In this document: positions 33,675 to 42,784 of the stretch, one piece after another | Layout: each line of letters opens with the position of its first letter | Position numbering within the stretch: position 1 is the stretch's first letter | The notes under the pieces: model-generated | What the model was told of the DNA's origin: nothing | The model's database searches: none | The model's input: the letters and a program-made list of their open reading frames with translations, nothing else | Origin: CTSOIL-112 sp964293815 | Lineage (GTDB): Bacteria > Pseudomonadota > Gammaproteobacteria > Burkholderiales > Burkholderiaceae | Assembly (NCBI GenBank): GCA_964293815.1 | Contig: CAXYYC010000002.1 | Span: forward strand, 62,001 to 126,000 | Reading direction: 5' to 3' | Length of the DNA: 64,000 nt | Program-made: the position numbers and the translations under genes

Positions 33675-35024
33675 ATGTCACGTAAATATTTTGGTACCGA
33701 TGGCGTGCGCGGCCAAGTCGGCACTGCACCGATCACCCCTGATTTCGTCATGCGACTGGGCTACGCTGCAGGTCTGGTGCTGGCACATGATGAAGCCGTC
33801 AAACCGAGCCAAGGGGTCAAGCCGCGCGTATTGATCGGCAAAGACACCCGTATTTCCGGCTACATGCTCGAAGCCGCGCTCGAAGCGGGCTTCACCGCTG
33901 CTGGCGTAGACGTGTTGCTCACCGGCCCAATGCCCACTCCCGCGATTGCCTACCTCACACGCGCGTGGCGTTTACAAGCGGGCGTGGTGATTTCCGCCTC
34001 GCACAACCCGTATCACGACAACGGCATTAAATTTTTCTCCGCCACTGGCGACAAACTGCCGGATAACAAAGAACGCGAAATCGAAGCATTGCTGGACGAG
34101 CCGATGGGTTGCGTGGACTCCAAACATCTGGGACGCGCCAAACGTCTGGACGACGCGCCCGGACGCTACATCGAGTTTTGTAAATCCACCTTCCCATCCG
34201 ATTTGGATCTGCGTGGGCTGAAAATCGTGGTTGACACTGCCAATGGCGCGGCCTACCACATTGCCGAACACGTTTTGCACGAATTGGGCGCGGACGTGAT
34301 TCCGATGGGCAACAAACCCAACGGCTTTAATATCAACAAAGAAGTCGGCGCGACTGCGCCACGCGCGCTGCGTGCAGCGGTGATCGAACACCACGCCGAT
34401 CTGGGCATTGCGCTCGATGGCGACGCCGACCGACTGGTTATGGTTGATGGGCGTGGTCTCGAATACGATGGCGATCAACTGCTGTACGCCATCGCCGCCA
34501 CACAGCACCAAACCACACCCGTTGCAGGCGTGGTCGGTACGCTGATGAGCAATCTCGGGCTGGAAAAAGCCTTTGAAAAACTCGGCATTGCCTTTGCGCG
34601 CGCCAAAGTCGGCGACCGCTATGTACTGGAACAGCTCAAAGAACGCGGTTGGCTCTACGGCGGCGAAAGCTCCGGCCACATTCTCTGTCTGGACAAACAC
34701 AGCACCGGTGATGGCATGGTCAGCGCACTGCAAGTGCTCTCAGCCACGCGCCGCAGTGGCAAAACCCTCGCCGAACTGGTCAGCCCCGTACAAATGTACC
34801 CACAAACCATGATTAATGTCAAAATCGTCAAAGGCTTTGACTGGGAAAACCACGCACCGCTGCAAGCCGCGCGCGCACACGCCGAGCAGGTTTTGGGCGA
34901 TACCGGTCGTATTCTGATTCGCGCCTCTGGCACAGAACCGCTGGTACGCGTGATGGTTGAGGCACAAGACGCAACGATGGCGCGTGAGCAAGCGCAGTTG
35001 ATGGCGGAAAGTTTGAAAGTATGA
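33675..35024 (+). CDS. glmM: Phosphoglucosamine mutase
   Basis: GlmM converts glucosamine-6-phosphate to glucosamine-1-phosphate for UDP-GlcNAc and hence peptidoglycan and LPS. The 449-residue protein begins SRKYFGTDGVRG. The active-site phosphoserine is Ser109 in ISASHNPYHDNGIKFF, the metal loop is DGDADRL, and the sugar-binding GGESSGH is present. ATG 33675 has AGGA upstream and the family-typical N-terminus; the frame is open further upstream. Confidence 0.97.
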   Translation: MSRKYFGTDGVRGQVGTAPITPDFVMRLGYAAGLVLAHDEAVKPSQGVKPRVLIGKDTRISGYMLEAALEAGFTAAGVDVLLTGPMPTPAIAYLTRAWRLQAGVVISASHNPYHDNGIKFFSATGDKLPDNKEREIEALLDEPMGCVDSKHLGRAKRLDDAPGRYIEFCKSTFPSDLDLRGLKIVVDTANGAAYHIAEHVLHELGADVIPMGNKPNGFNINKEVGATAPRALRAAVIEHHADLGIALDGDADRLVMVDGRGLEYDGDQLLYAIAATQHQTTPVAGVVGTLMSNLGLEKAFEKLGIAFARAKVGDRYVLEQLKERGWLYGGESSGHILCLDKHSTGDGMVSALQVLSATRRSGKTLAELVSPVQMYPQTMINVKIVKGFDWENHAPLQAARAHAEQVLGDTGRILIRASGTEPLVRVMVEAQDATMAREQAQLMAESLKV

Positions 35025-35130
35025 CGCGAATGATCCTCAATTCATCATCTCTGCACCGCACACAATATACGCAACGCGCGTCTGAATACACGGCTGAACA
35101 CGCACCTCAATACAATGAAGGCGCGCAGGC

Positions 35131-35646
35131 ATGATGAATCGTTGGAAGCACAAGCTGCCCACGCGTGAAAAAATCTTTGAATCGCGCCTATTCAAGCCCT
35201 TTGCGCGCTGGTTTGACGATGAGCATTTTTGGGCATTTGAGCGTGAATCCATCGCGCGTGCGGTTGCCATTGGCTTGTTTTGCGGTATGATGCCCACGCC
35301 CACGCAATTTGCCTTTGCCTTTTTATTCGCCTACTTGGCGCGCGTTCATCTGCCAGTTGCCTTGTTTTCAACGCTGTACACCAATCCGTTGACACTTGTA
35401 CCGCTGTATATCCTCGCTTATGAAATTGGTTTTTGGCTGCTGCACGGCTCGGAAAAGCACGCCGATTTGGTCATGCCACAGTTCGGCAATGAACAGTTTT
35501 GGCATGATTTTGGTCGCTGGGCGGCTGCTTTTGGCACGCCTTTGGCGGTGGGCGTTTTAATTATGGGCGCCACGTTTGCCGTGATCGGCTACTTCACTGT
35601 GCAATATTTTTGGCGACGACATGAGCGTAACCATCCGCATGATTGA
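35131..35646 (+). CDS. DUF2062 membrane protein
   Basis: A 171-residue membrane protein of the DUF2062 family, recognised by SIARAVAIGLFCGMMPTPTQ and by YTNPLTLVPLYILAYEIG. Three to four hydrophobic segments are visible. Family members are inner-membrane proteins of unproven function, sometimes fused to glycosyltransferases. It is downstream of glmM on the same strand and converges on a DUF445 gene. Confidence 0.85.
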   Translation: MMNRWKHKLPTREKIFESRLFKPFARWFDDEHFWAFERESIARAVAIGLFCGMMPTPTQFAFAFLFAYLARVHLPVALFSTLYTNPLTLVPLYILAYEIGFWLLHGSEKHADLVMPQFGNEQFWHDFGRWAAAFGTPLAVGVLIMGATFAVIGYFTVQYFWRRHERNHPHD

Positions 35647-35657
35647 TGGGGCTTTCG

Positions 35658-36995
35658 TTAGCCCAACCACCCACTCACCAGATACAAAATCAAGCCGATC
35701 AAGCCACCAATCAGCGTGCCATTGATGCGGATGTATTGCAGATCATTGCCTATCGCGTTTTCGAGCGCGTCATTGAGCCGCTCTTTGCTCCATGCGTTTA
35801 ACTGCGCACTCATCCAGTTGCGGATATTCTCTTGTTGGCTATCGAGCACGCGCGCGCTGATATTGGCGGCGGCATTGGAGAGTTGCGCTTGGCGTTCGGG
35901 CTGTGCCAATTGTTGGCTGATGGCGTCAAATAGGGTCTGCGCGAGGTATTCGACCTGCGCTGTGCGCCCTGCGCTCATGTCGGTGAGCCATGCATGCACG
36001 CGTATCCACAGCCGTGCGAGCCATTCGCGGAACATGGCGTTATTCAATCCAGTTTGGGCATGGCGCTCCAGCCAGTCGTGTACCGTTGGGTTTTCGTTCA
36101 GTTGGTATTGCCAATTCAGACATTGCGAGGCGAACCAAAGGTGAATCGGGTGATCCGGCTCGGTCAGCACTTTTTGCGCCAATGTCGCACCGGCGTTGAG
36201 GATTTTTTCGATCAGCCAGTCATCGACCAAATCCATCGCCTGACCGGTGACTTGGGTTTTGAATTTGTCCCACCACGTCGCATTTTCCTCAGCCGCTTGT
36301 TTGGCCATTTGTTGCAGCCACGGGCGAATACGTTCGACCGCATCATCGGCGGTGCAAAATTGCAGTGTCGCTTGTGCAAAACGATTGATCAACCATTGAT
36401 CGGCGCGCTCGGATTGCGCCCAGCCGACGACTTTGGATGCGCCACGCCCCAGCCGCTCACCCGTGGCGTATTCCCTCAGGGTGTTTTGTCCCGCCTGTAG
36501 CCAAGCATCGGGCGCGGTTTCAGGTAATTTGGCGACAATCGCGCTCAATACCGCTGGCAAACGCTCGGCAATCGCATCGACCGTGAGATTTTTCTGCGTG
36601 TAGTCGGCCACGCGCTGGCCGATTTGCCATTTCAGTGCCTGCTCGGCAATCATCTTGGGTTCGAGAAAGTGCGTGCCGATGAAATTCGCCACGCCGCGCG
36701 CGAGTTGCGCCTGTTTCGCGGGCAAAATGGCGGTGTGCGGCAGCGGCACGCCCATCGGATGACGGAACAAGGCCACCACGGCGAACCAATCGGCCATGCC
36801 ACCGATACACGCCGCTTCGGCAAAGGCTTTGACATAACCGAGCCATGCCCAATCGGGGTGAATCCGTTGTAAATACAGCGTACTGAGCCAAATGAGGATG
36901 CTCAGCACCAGCAAAGCCACAGCCCATTGGCGCACCGGCGCTCTTTTTACCATTGCATCGCTGAGGGCGTTAAGTTCCTGACTCATATCATTCAT
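35658..36995 (-). CDS. DUF445 family membrane-anchored protein (YjiN-like)
   Basis: A protein of about 445 residues with a hydrophobic segment near the N-terminus (WAVALLVLSILIWL) and one at the very C-terminus (GGLIGLILYLVSGWLG). Between lies a long helical region with repeated RVADYTQ- and LARLWIRV-type DUF445 motifs, and KAFAEAACIGGMADWFAVVALFRHP near the start. Function is unknown. The frame is open to 37070, but that would overlap lnt; Met 36995 or 36986 is likelier, and neither has a clear ribosome-binding site. It follows lnt directly. Confidence 0.85.
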   Translation of the reverse strand: MNDMSQELNALSDAMVKRAPVRQWAVALLVLSILIWLSTLYLQRIHPDWAWLGYVKAFAEAACIGGMADWFAVVALFRHPMGVPLPHTAILPAKQAQLARGVANFIGTHFLEPKMIAEQALKWQIGQRVADYTQKNLTVDAIAERLPAVLSAIVAKLPETAPDAWLQAGQNTLREYATGERLGRGASKVVGWAQSERADQWLINRFAQATLQFCTADDAVERIRPWLQQMAKQAAEENATWWDKFKTQVTGQAMDLVDDWLIEKILNAGATLAQKVLTEPDHPIHLWFASQCLNWQYQLNENPTVHDWLERHAQTGLNNAMFREWLARLWIRVHAWLTDMSAGRTAQVEYLAQTLFDAISQQLAQPERQAQLSNAAANISARVLDSQQENIRNWMSAQLNAWSKERLNDALENAIGNDLQYIRINGTLIGGLIGLILYLVSGWLG

Positions 36996-36996
36996 A

Positions 36997-38583
36997 TCAT
37001 TTGAAATGAAACTCGGCGGCACTGCGGCGTTGGCGCAGTTTTCCCCAATACAACCAACCACCAAACACAATCAGCAGGAGAAACAGCGGCACATTACGCC
37101 ACGCAATAAACGGCGTTTGCCCGTCATACGGCTGCACCGACCAATTGCCCACCGCTTCTTTCTGCGCAGGCAAATCCTGCGCCACCACGCCATCCGGCGT
37201 GATGTACGCGGAAATTCCCGTGTTGGTCGCGACGATCATTGGCCGCGCCAATTCCATCGCGCGCGCCTGCGACATCGCGAGGAACTGCACATGCGCAGGA
37301 CTGGTGCGCGCATCACCGAACCAGCCGAGATTGGTCAAATTGACCCAGATATTCGGCGCATTATCACCATGATGCCACGCCGCCAACTCCTCGCCAAACA
37401 CATTTTCATAACAAATATTCGCCGCTACTTTGAGCACACCACCATCCGTTTGTAACGTAAATGGCGCACGCGACTGACCGTAGCCATAGCCGCCGAGCGG
37501 AATATTCATCGCATCGACAAACCACTGAAAGCCCCACGGAATCATTTCGCCGAACGGTAACAAATGAATTTTGTCGTAACGCGCCGGATCGAATGCATCC
37601 TGATTCGCATCCAGCCACAGACCGCTGTTGAAATACTGCGTGCCCTCAATCCCCACGCCGCCGAGCAATACCGCGCGGTTTTGCCCCGCCGCTTTGGACT
37701 GATTCAACGCATTCTGCACCGCCTGTACGCCCTGCTCTGGCACTTGAGTCCACGGGTACGGCAATACTGTCTCAGGAAAAATCGTCAACTGCGCGGTGCT
37801 ATTGATCGCACCCATCAGCGTCGTGCGCGTGGTGCGCGCGATTTCCTCGCTGTCAAACTTAATCGTCTGCGCCACATTCGGCTGAAACACCCGCACCGAC
37901 ACCGGCGTCTGAATCGGCTTGCCCCAATTCACACCCTGCGCAACCAAACCAAGTACCGCCACCGCCGCCACGCTCAAACCGGCAAACACCCATGAGCGCA
38001 TTGAAAACTGCCTCTGCTTCGCCCGCAAACTCACCCACAGCAGCGCCAAACCGCCCGACAGCATCGCCGCCAGCGCACTCACACCATACGCGCCGACCAC
38101 GGGAAAAAAGCCCTTGAGCAAAAGATTATCCACCTGCGCATAACCAGTCATCAACCACGGAAAACCACCAAACACATAACCGCGTGCCAATTCCGCCGCC
38201 AACCACAGCATCGGCCAAGCGACCAGATAATCCGATGCCTTGCGCTGACTAAAAAAACGCCACCACAACCACGCCGCCAACGCATAATAGCTCGCCAAAT
38301 AACACGACAAACCAACAATCGCCAACGCCGACAGCGCCGTTGGCAAACCGCCGATGTCATGCATACTGAAATGCAGCCAATACAGCCCCGACACCAGCCA
38401 CGCCAGCGCAAAGGCAAACATCTGCCGCGCCGGTCGATGCTCGGCTTTCGCCGTTGCCACCACCGCCCACGCCAAACTCAAAACCAAAATCTGCAAGCCA
38501 CCCGACGGCCACAACGAAAATGCCTGAGCGTGCGCCACGCCCAGACACATCATCAATAAATACAATAACCAACGCTGTTTCAT
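36997..38583 (-). CDS. lnt: Apolipoprotein N-acyltransferase
   Basis: Lnt adds the third acyl chain to outer-membrane lipoproteins. N-terminal hydrophobic segments form the membrane part; the C-terminal half is a nitrilase domain with the catalytic triad Glu in FPETVLPY, Lys in KIHLLPFGEMIPWG and Cys in ANICYENVFGE. A final membrane helix ends the protein. ATG 38583 has AAGGA upstream and gives 528 residues. The REPIN at 38640-38722 lies just upstream. Confidence 0.95.
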   Translation of the reverse strand: MKQRWLLYLLMMCLGVAHAQAFSLWPSGGLQILVLSLAWAVVATAKAEHRPARQMFAFALAWLVSGLYWLHFSMHDIGGLPTALSALAIVGLSCYLASYYALAAWLWWRFFSQRKASDYLVAWPMLWLAAELARGYVFGGFPWLMTGYAQVDNLLLKGFFPVVGAYGVSALAAMLSGGLALLWVSLRAKQRQFSMRSWVFAGLSVAAVAVLGLVAQGVNWGKPIQTPVSVRVFQPNVAQTIKFDSEEIARTTRTTLMGAINSTAQLTIFPETVLPYPWTQVPEQGVQAVQNALNQSKAAGQNRAVLLGGVGIEGTQYFNSGLWLDANQDAFDPARYDKIHLLPFGEMIPWGFQWFVDAMNIPLGGYGYGQSRAPFTLQTDGGVLKVAANICYENVFGEELAAWHHGDNAPNIWVNLTNLGWFGDARTSPAHVQFLAMSQARAMELARPMIVATNTGISAYITPDGVVAQDLPAQKEAVGNWSVQPYDGQTPFIAWRNVPLFLLLIVFGGWLYWGKLRQRRSAAEFHFK

Positions 38584-38639
38584 ACCATCCTTTCGCCTGC
38601 GCGGCGATATTTGGTTTGACATCAATCCCGTCTGAACCT

Positions 38640-38722
38640 GTAGGTCGGATACTTGTATCCGACAGAAATAGGTTTAATCAATAACCTGCCGAACATTCGT
38701 CGGATATAAATATCCGACCTAC
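38640..38722. repeat. REPIN: inverted pair of GTAG-headed REP palindromes
   Basis: REP 1 (38640-38663) is GTAG followed by the palindrome GTCGGATAC-TT-GTATCCGAC sharing its G. REP 2 (38699-38722) is the same unit inverted, GTCGGATAT-AA-ATATCCGAC then CTAC. Between them is a small AGGTT/AACCT stem. GTAG heads and inverted pairing are the definition of REPINs. No RAYT transposase gene is in the window. It fills the gap between pgeF and lnt. Confidence 0.85.
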
Positions 38723-38757
38723 GGATTTCGTCAACTATTAATATCCAACAATACCAC

Positions 38758-39588
38758 TCATTCCAACCAAATCAAACTCGCCATGCGCCCCGTCACGCCA
38801 TCGCGCCGATAGGAGTAGAACTGTTGCGCATCATCAACTGTACACAGCCCGCCGCCACTGATCTGCTCGGCGCGTAATCCGGCACATTGTAGCCGTTGTC
38901 GCGCGAGTGCGTAGATGTCGGCGAGGTATTTTTGTGCATCTTTGCCCGCGCTGCTCCGTGCGACAAAGCACGCGGCGGTCTGCTCGGCTGTGATGCCCAA
39001 TTTCAATCCTTCGGCGATGAACTGCGCTCGCACTTCGGCGCCAACTTCAAACTGTTCCGCGCCAATCGCTGCACCCAGCCAAACGATGATTTCGTCGCTC
39101 ACTGCGCCCGCATCCCGCATCGCCGCGACGGTTTGCTCCAAAATACCGCTGACCAAACTGCGCCAACCGGCGTGCGCGCCCGCAACCATATTGCCCGCGC
39201 GCGTGGTGAACAGCACCGGCAGGCAATCCGCCGTCATAATCACGCCCACTTGATTCGGCTCGGTCAACAGCACGGCGTCGGCTTCGGGACAACCCTCTTC
39301 GATACGCCGCGCAATCGCGACGCCATGCGTTTGATTCAACCACAACGGCTCGCTCGGTAGAATCTGACGCAGCAATTGTCGGTTGTGCATCACCACCTCG
39401 GGCATATCGCCAACGTGGGTAGCGAGATTAAAACCATGTTCTCCCTGCGCGCCACCATACACGCCCGAACTCGCACCGATTTGCCCATCTATAACGGTCA
39501 AGCGCGTGGTCATCAGTCCATGCACATTGGCTGGAGCTGACCAATCGGGCAACAATACATGCTGCACGCGGGTGTGCCAACTATTCAT
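38758..39588 (-). CDS. pgeF: Peptidoglycan editing factor / purine nucleoside phosphorylase-like (YfiH, laccase-domain)
   Basis: A 276-residue YfiH/PgeF protein. The zinc/copper-ligand segments are visible: NQTHGVAIAR, MTADCLPVLF and GAHAGWRSLVSGI, with RDGVTGRMASLIWL at the C-terminus. Relatives act on purine nucleosides or correct misincorporated amino acids in peptidoglycan precursors. The start overlaps the rluD stop by 8 bp and has GGAGG nine bases upstream. The rluD-pgeF pair is conserved in proteobacteria. Confidence 0.93.
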   Translation of the reverse strand: MNSWHTRVQHVLLPDWSAPANVHGLMTTRLTVIDGQIGASSGVYGGAQGEHGFNLATHVGDMPEVVMHNRQLLRQILPSEPLWLNQTHGVAIARRIEEGCPEADAVLLTEPNQVGVIMTADCLPVLFTTRAGNMVAGAHAGWRSLVSGILEQTVAAMRDAGAVSDEIIVWLGAAIGAEQFEVGAEVRAQFIAEGLKLGITAEQTAACFVARSSAGKDAQKYLADIYALARQRLQCAGLRAEQISGGGLCTVDDAQQFYSYRRDGVTGRMASLIWLE

Positions 39589-40711
39589 CGAGCAAAACCT
39601 CCATCTGCATATCCGGCTCAGGCAGTGGCAATTCGGCCACGCCCATCGCGGCGAGTAACTCCGTCATATCGTCGGGCAACGGGCATTGCCAGCTCATGTA
39701 TGCGCCGCTGCGCGGGTGGATTAGTCCGAGCTGATAGGCGTGTAGCGCCTGCCGTTTAAAATCCAATTCGCCCGCCGAACCTTTGAGGATGCTGCTGCGC
39801 GCGCCACGTTTTTCGCCGTACAAAGGATCGCCAATCAGCGGATGACCGATGTGCTGCATGTGGACGCGAATTTGATGCGTGCGTCCCGTATCGAGTTGGC
39901 AAACAGCAATCGAATAAGGTTTTTGCAAATAGCTCCAAAAACCCAGACTTTGGTAATGCGTGCGCGCCGGTTTGCCGCTTTGCCCGACCAGAACCGCCAT
40001 TTTCAGCCGATCTTGCGGATTACGGCCAATGCCCGCGTCCACCGTGCCGAATGCGTCCAATTCACCTTGTACAATGGCAAGGTAGCGGCGTTTGACCGTG
40101 CGCGCTTGCAATTGACGCACCAGTTCGGTCTGCGCCTGCACGGTTTTTGCCACGACCATCAGGCCGGAAGTTTCTTTGTCCAAACGATGCACGATACCGG
40201 CGCGCGGCACTTGCGAGATATTCGGGTAGGCGAACAGCAGACCGTTGAGCAAAGTACCTTCCCAATTGCCACTGCCCGGATGCACGACCAATCCGGCGGG
40301 TTTGTTGATGACCAAAATATCATCGTCCTCGTACACCACGTCCAGCGCGATTTCCTGCGGCGTGTAGGCCTTCATCTCGTCCGAGGCCTGCGGTTGCACA
40401 TTCAGTACATCATGTGTGTATACAATCCGCCGCGGGGATAATTCGACGGCGCCATTGCACATGACTTGTCCGTCTTTGAGCCATTTTTGCAGGCGCGAGC
40501 GGGAAAATTCGGGCAACAGCAGTGCCAATGCGGCGTCCAGCCGCTTGCCACTAGCCGAGTCGTCCACGGTGAGGGCAATGGGATCCAAATTGATAGAAAT
40601 GGCGGGATTTAATGCCACATCCTCATCCCATGCGCTATAATCGTCTCCCAAGTCGTTGTTCAACTCGTTATACTGCGTGTCTACCAGTTTACCTACAGAA
40701 GGTTTTGTCAT
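39581..40711 (-). CDS. rluD: 23S rRNA pseudouridine synthase RluD
   Basis: RluD isomerises uridines 1911/1915/1917 of helix 69 in 23S rRNA. An S4 domain (RLDAALALLLPEFSRSRLQKWLKDG) precedes the catalytic domain with VVHPGSGNWEGTLLNG, the active-site Asp motif HRLDKETSGL, and HQIRVHMQHIGHPLIGDPLYG. From ATG 40711 there are about 50 acidic residues before the S4 domain, longer than usual. That ATG overlaps the divergent bamD start codon. A GTG near 40618 preceded by GAGG is an alternative start that would leave room for the bamD promoter. Confidence 0.93.
   Translation of the reverse strand: MTKPSVGKLVDTQYNELNNDLGDDYSAWDEDVALNPAISINLDPIALTVDDSASGKRLDAALALLLPEFSRSRLQKWLKDGQVMCNGAVELSPRRIVYTHDVLNVQPQASDEMKAYTPQEIALDVVYEDDDILVINKPAGLVVHPGSGNWEGTLLNGLLFAYPNISQVPRAGIVHRLDKETSGLMVVAKTVQAQTELVRQLQARTVKRRYLAIVQGELDAFGTVDAGIGRNPQDRLKMAVLVGQSGKPARTHYQSLGFWSYLQKPYSIAVCQLDTGRTHQIRVHMQHIGHPLIGDPLYGEKRGARSSILKGSAGELDFKRQALHAYQLGLIHPRSGAYMSWQCPLPDDMTELLAAMGVAELPLPEPDMQMEVLLDE
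40636..40641 (+). promoter_or_regulatory. Possible -10 element for bamD inside the rluD 5' region
   Basis: A perfect TATAAT lies 69 bp upstream of the bamD ATG, inside the first part of the annotated rluD frame. The -35 is poor. If real, it argues that the rluD start lies further inside. Confidence 0.4.
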
Positions 40712-41606
40712 GATGTTAACTATCCAAAAAAATTTGATGTGGTCATTTACGCGCCTGTTGGCTTTATTTGCGCTCGCTTTTAGCCTGTTGACCGGCTGCG
40801 CCACCAAGGAGAAAAACGAATTCGCCGGCTGGAGCGTCGATCGACTCTATACCGAGGGGCGTGATCAAATGATTGCCGGTGATTATACCCGTGCCGCGCA
40901 AGTCTTAGAAGCAACGATTGCACAATATCCATTCTCGGCACAGGCGACCCAAGCACAATTGGAACTGCCCTATGTCTACTGGAAAGACGAAAACAAGACC
41001 AAAGCACTGGCTGCGGCTGATCGCTTCATCACGCTGAACGGCTCGCATCCGAAGCTGGACTATATGTATTACCTCAAAGGCATTATCAATTACAACCAAA
41101 ACACCGGTTTTCTCAAAGCCTTGATTACCAAAGATGTCAGCGGCGCACGCGATCCGAAAGCCGCCTCCGAAGCCTTTGAATCATTCAAAACTTTGGTCAC
41201 CAAATTCCCCGGCAGTCGCTACGCCCCCGATGCGCGTAAACGCATGATCGAAGTGGTTGACACCTTGGCACGTCAAGAATTGGCCGTAGCGCGTTACTAC
41301 TATGACCGCGATGCGTACTTGGCCGCGATCAACCGCGCACAAAGCGTATTGCAAAACTTCGACGGCACACCCGCCGTTGAACCGGCGCTGATCATCATTG
41401 CCAATTCCTACGATGCGCTGAAAATGCCGGAAATGCGTGACGACACGCTCAACGTGTTGCACAGCAATTTCCCGAACTCGACCGGCAAACTTGACGCCGC
41501 GCGCCAATCAAGCTGGAAATTCTGGAAAAAATCCAACAAAGCACCCGTTCCAAACGCCGCTCCAGCCAAAGAACTGGCGCCGGCAGACGTACCGAAACCT
41601 GAATAA
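40710..41606 (+). CDS. bamD: Outer-membrane assembly lipoprotein BamD
   Basis: BamD is the essential lipoprotein of the BAM complex that inserts beta-barrel proteins. A signal peptide with lipobox LLTGC is followed by TPR-like repeats (YTEGRDQMIAGDYTRAAQVLEATIAQYPFS, AAADRFITLNGSHPKLDYMYYLKG, FPGSRYAPDARKRM). The C-terminus has a Lys/Pro/Ala-rich tail. ATG 40710 follows AAGG; a second ATG is adjacent. It is divergent from rluD with overlapping start codons, and the rluD/bamD divergence itself is conserved among betaproteobacteria. Confidence 0.94.
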   Translation: MMLTIQKNLMWSFTRLLALFALAFSLLTGCATKEKNEFAGWSVDRLYTEGRDQMIAGDYTRAAQVLEATIAQYPFSAQATQAQLELPYVYWKDENKTKALAAADRFITLNGSHPKLDYMYYLKGIINYNQNTGFLKALITKDVSGARDPKAASEAFESFKTLVTKFPGSRYAPDARKRMIEVVDTLARQELAVARYYYDRDAYLAAINRAQSVLQNFDGTPAVEPALIIIANSYDALKMPEMRDDTLNVLHSNFPNSTGKLDAARQSSWKFWKKSNKAPVPNAAPAKELAPADVPKPE

Positions 41607-41618
41607 TCCGCTCATATT

Positions 41619-42482
41619 ATGATCGCCCACGACCGCTTCCCCGCATCCCCCGCACAAGGCACAGCACGATTCAACATCGTGCTGGTACACGGCATGATGG
41701 AGCACGGCGGGCGCTATCATGACTTTGCCCGTCATCTAGCGCAACACGGTGGCAACGTCATCACATTTGACCTGCGCGGTCACGGCCAGCACCTCAAGGC
41801 AGGCCAACTCGGTGATTTTGGCGATCCGATTGAAGGTGGCGCGGCGCGAATCTTCAGCGACATCGAGCAATTATTCGCCTCATTCAACAACAACCTGCCC
41901 AATATCCTGTTTGGTCACAGCATGGGCTCGACCATCGCCCTGCGCTACGCGCAGACGCACAGTGGCCTGCGGCAGATCATACTCTCCGCCATTCCGACCA
42001 ATCCGCCGTGGTTGCTCAGTACCGGCTATCGTCTGGCAAAATGGGAAGCGCGTCTGCGCCCGACCAAGCCGTCGGTATTCATGAGCTCGTTCACACAATT
42101 TAACCGCCAATTCAAACCCAATCGCACCGAATTTGACTGGCTCAGTTTGGATGAAGGTAATATCGCACGCTACATCGACGACCCATTGTGCGGCCAGCCC
42201 ATCGCGCCGCGTTACTATGTCGAGATGTTTGACTTTATGCGCCATGTGTTTCGCACCAAAGAATTGGCAAAAATCGACAAAAAAACCGCCATTCTCATGG
42301 TCTGGGGCGCCGATGATCCCGTCACACAGATGGGTAAAGGCCCGCGTGCGCTACTGCCGCGCCTGCACAAACTTGGTTTGGCCACCGCGCAAGTTGAATA
42401 CCCGAAACTGCGCCACGAAATTCTCAATGAAGCCAATCGCGCGCAGGTTTTCGACGACATCACCCGTCTAATTCAGGCTTAA
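41619..42482 (+). CDS. Alpha/beta hydrolase (serine aminopeptidase S33 / monoacylglycerol lipase-like)
   Basis: A 287-residue alpha/beta hydrolase. It has the oxyanion-hole motif LVHGMMEHGGRY, FDLRGHGQH, the nucleophile elbow GHSMGST, the acid residue in WGADDPVT and the catalytic His in LRHEILNE. This pattern is that of the Hydrolase_4 (lysophospholipase or monoglyceride lipase-like) group. There is no signal peptide. It starts 12 bp after bamD and could be cotranscribed; substrate unknown. Confidence 0.88.
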   Translation: MIAHDRFPASPAQGTARFNIVLVHGMMEHGGRYHDFARHLAQHGGNVITFDLRGHGQHLKAGQLGDFGDPIEGGAARIFSDIEQLFASFNNNLPNILFGHSMGSTIALRYAQTHSGLRQIILSAIPTNPPWLLSTGYRLAKWEARLRPTKPSVFMSSFTQFNRQFKPNRTEFDWLSLDEGNIARYIDDPLCGQPIAPRYYVEMFDFMRHVFRTKELAKIDKKTAILMVWGADDPVTQMGKGPRALLPRLHKLGLATAQVEYPKLRHEILNEANRAQVFDDITRLIQA

Positions 42483-42490
42483 ATACACCT

Positions 42491-42784
42491 ATGTCTACAT
42501 GTATTGTTTTGCACTCATCAATTACATACACTGATGAGCGAGTATCTCTACTCAAAAATTTATTATTAAAAAAACCAGATTTATTCTGTGTTACTGGTGT
42601 TGATTGCCAAAATTGGGAAGAAGCTATGGATTGGGTATACATTGAAAGCACCCCGATTGACTCTGACTTAGTGATGAGCACAACCTCACATCCTGATGAA
42701 ACTTTGGAGGATGTTATTGCATTTGCTACGCAATGGTGTGATTTGAGAAAATTGCCACGAGAAATAAGTATTATTCATGTCTAA
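42491..42784 (+). CDS. Hypothetical small protein
   Basis: A 97-residue protein I do not recognise. It is acidic and has no signal peptide or membrane helix. It contains a WEEAMDWVYIE segment and ends with WCDLRKLPREISIIHV. The DNA is noticeably more AT-rich than its neighbours, suggesting a recent arrival. It starts 8 bp after the hydrolase stop and overlaps the next gene by 8 bp, which supports translation. No function is proposed. Confidence 0.6.
   Translation: MSTCIVLHSSITYTDERVSLLKNLLLKKPDLFCVTGVDCQNWEEAMDWVYIESTPIDSDLVMSTTSHPDETLEDVIAFATQWCDLRKLPREISIIHV

Noticed and set aside
33972..34733. 253-codon minus-strand ORF opposite glmM
   Set aside because: Antisense shadow of glmM with no motifs or ribosome-binding site.
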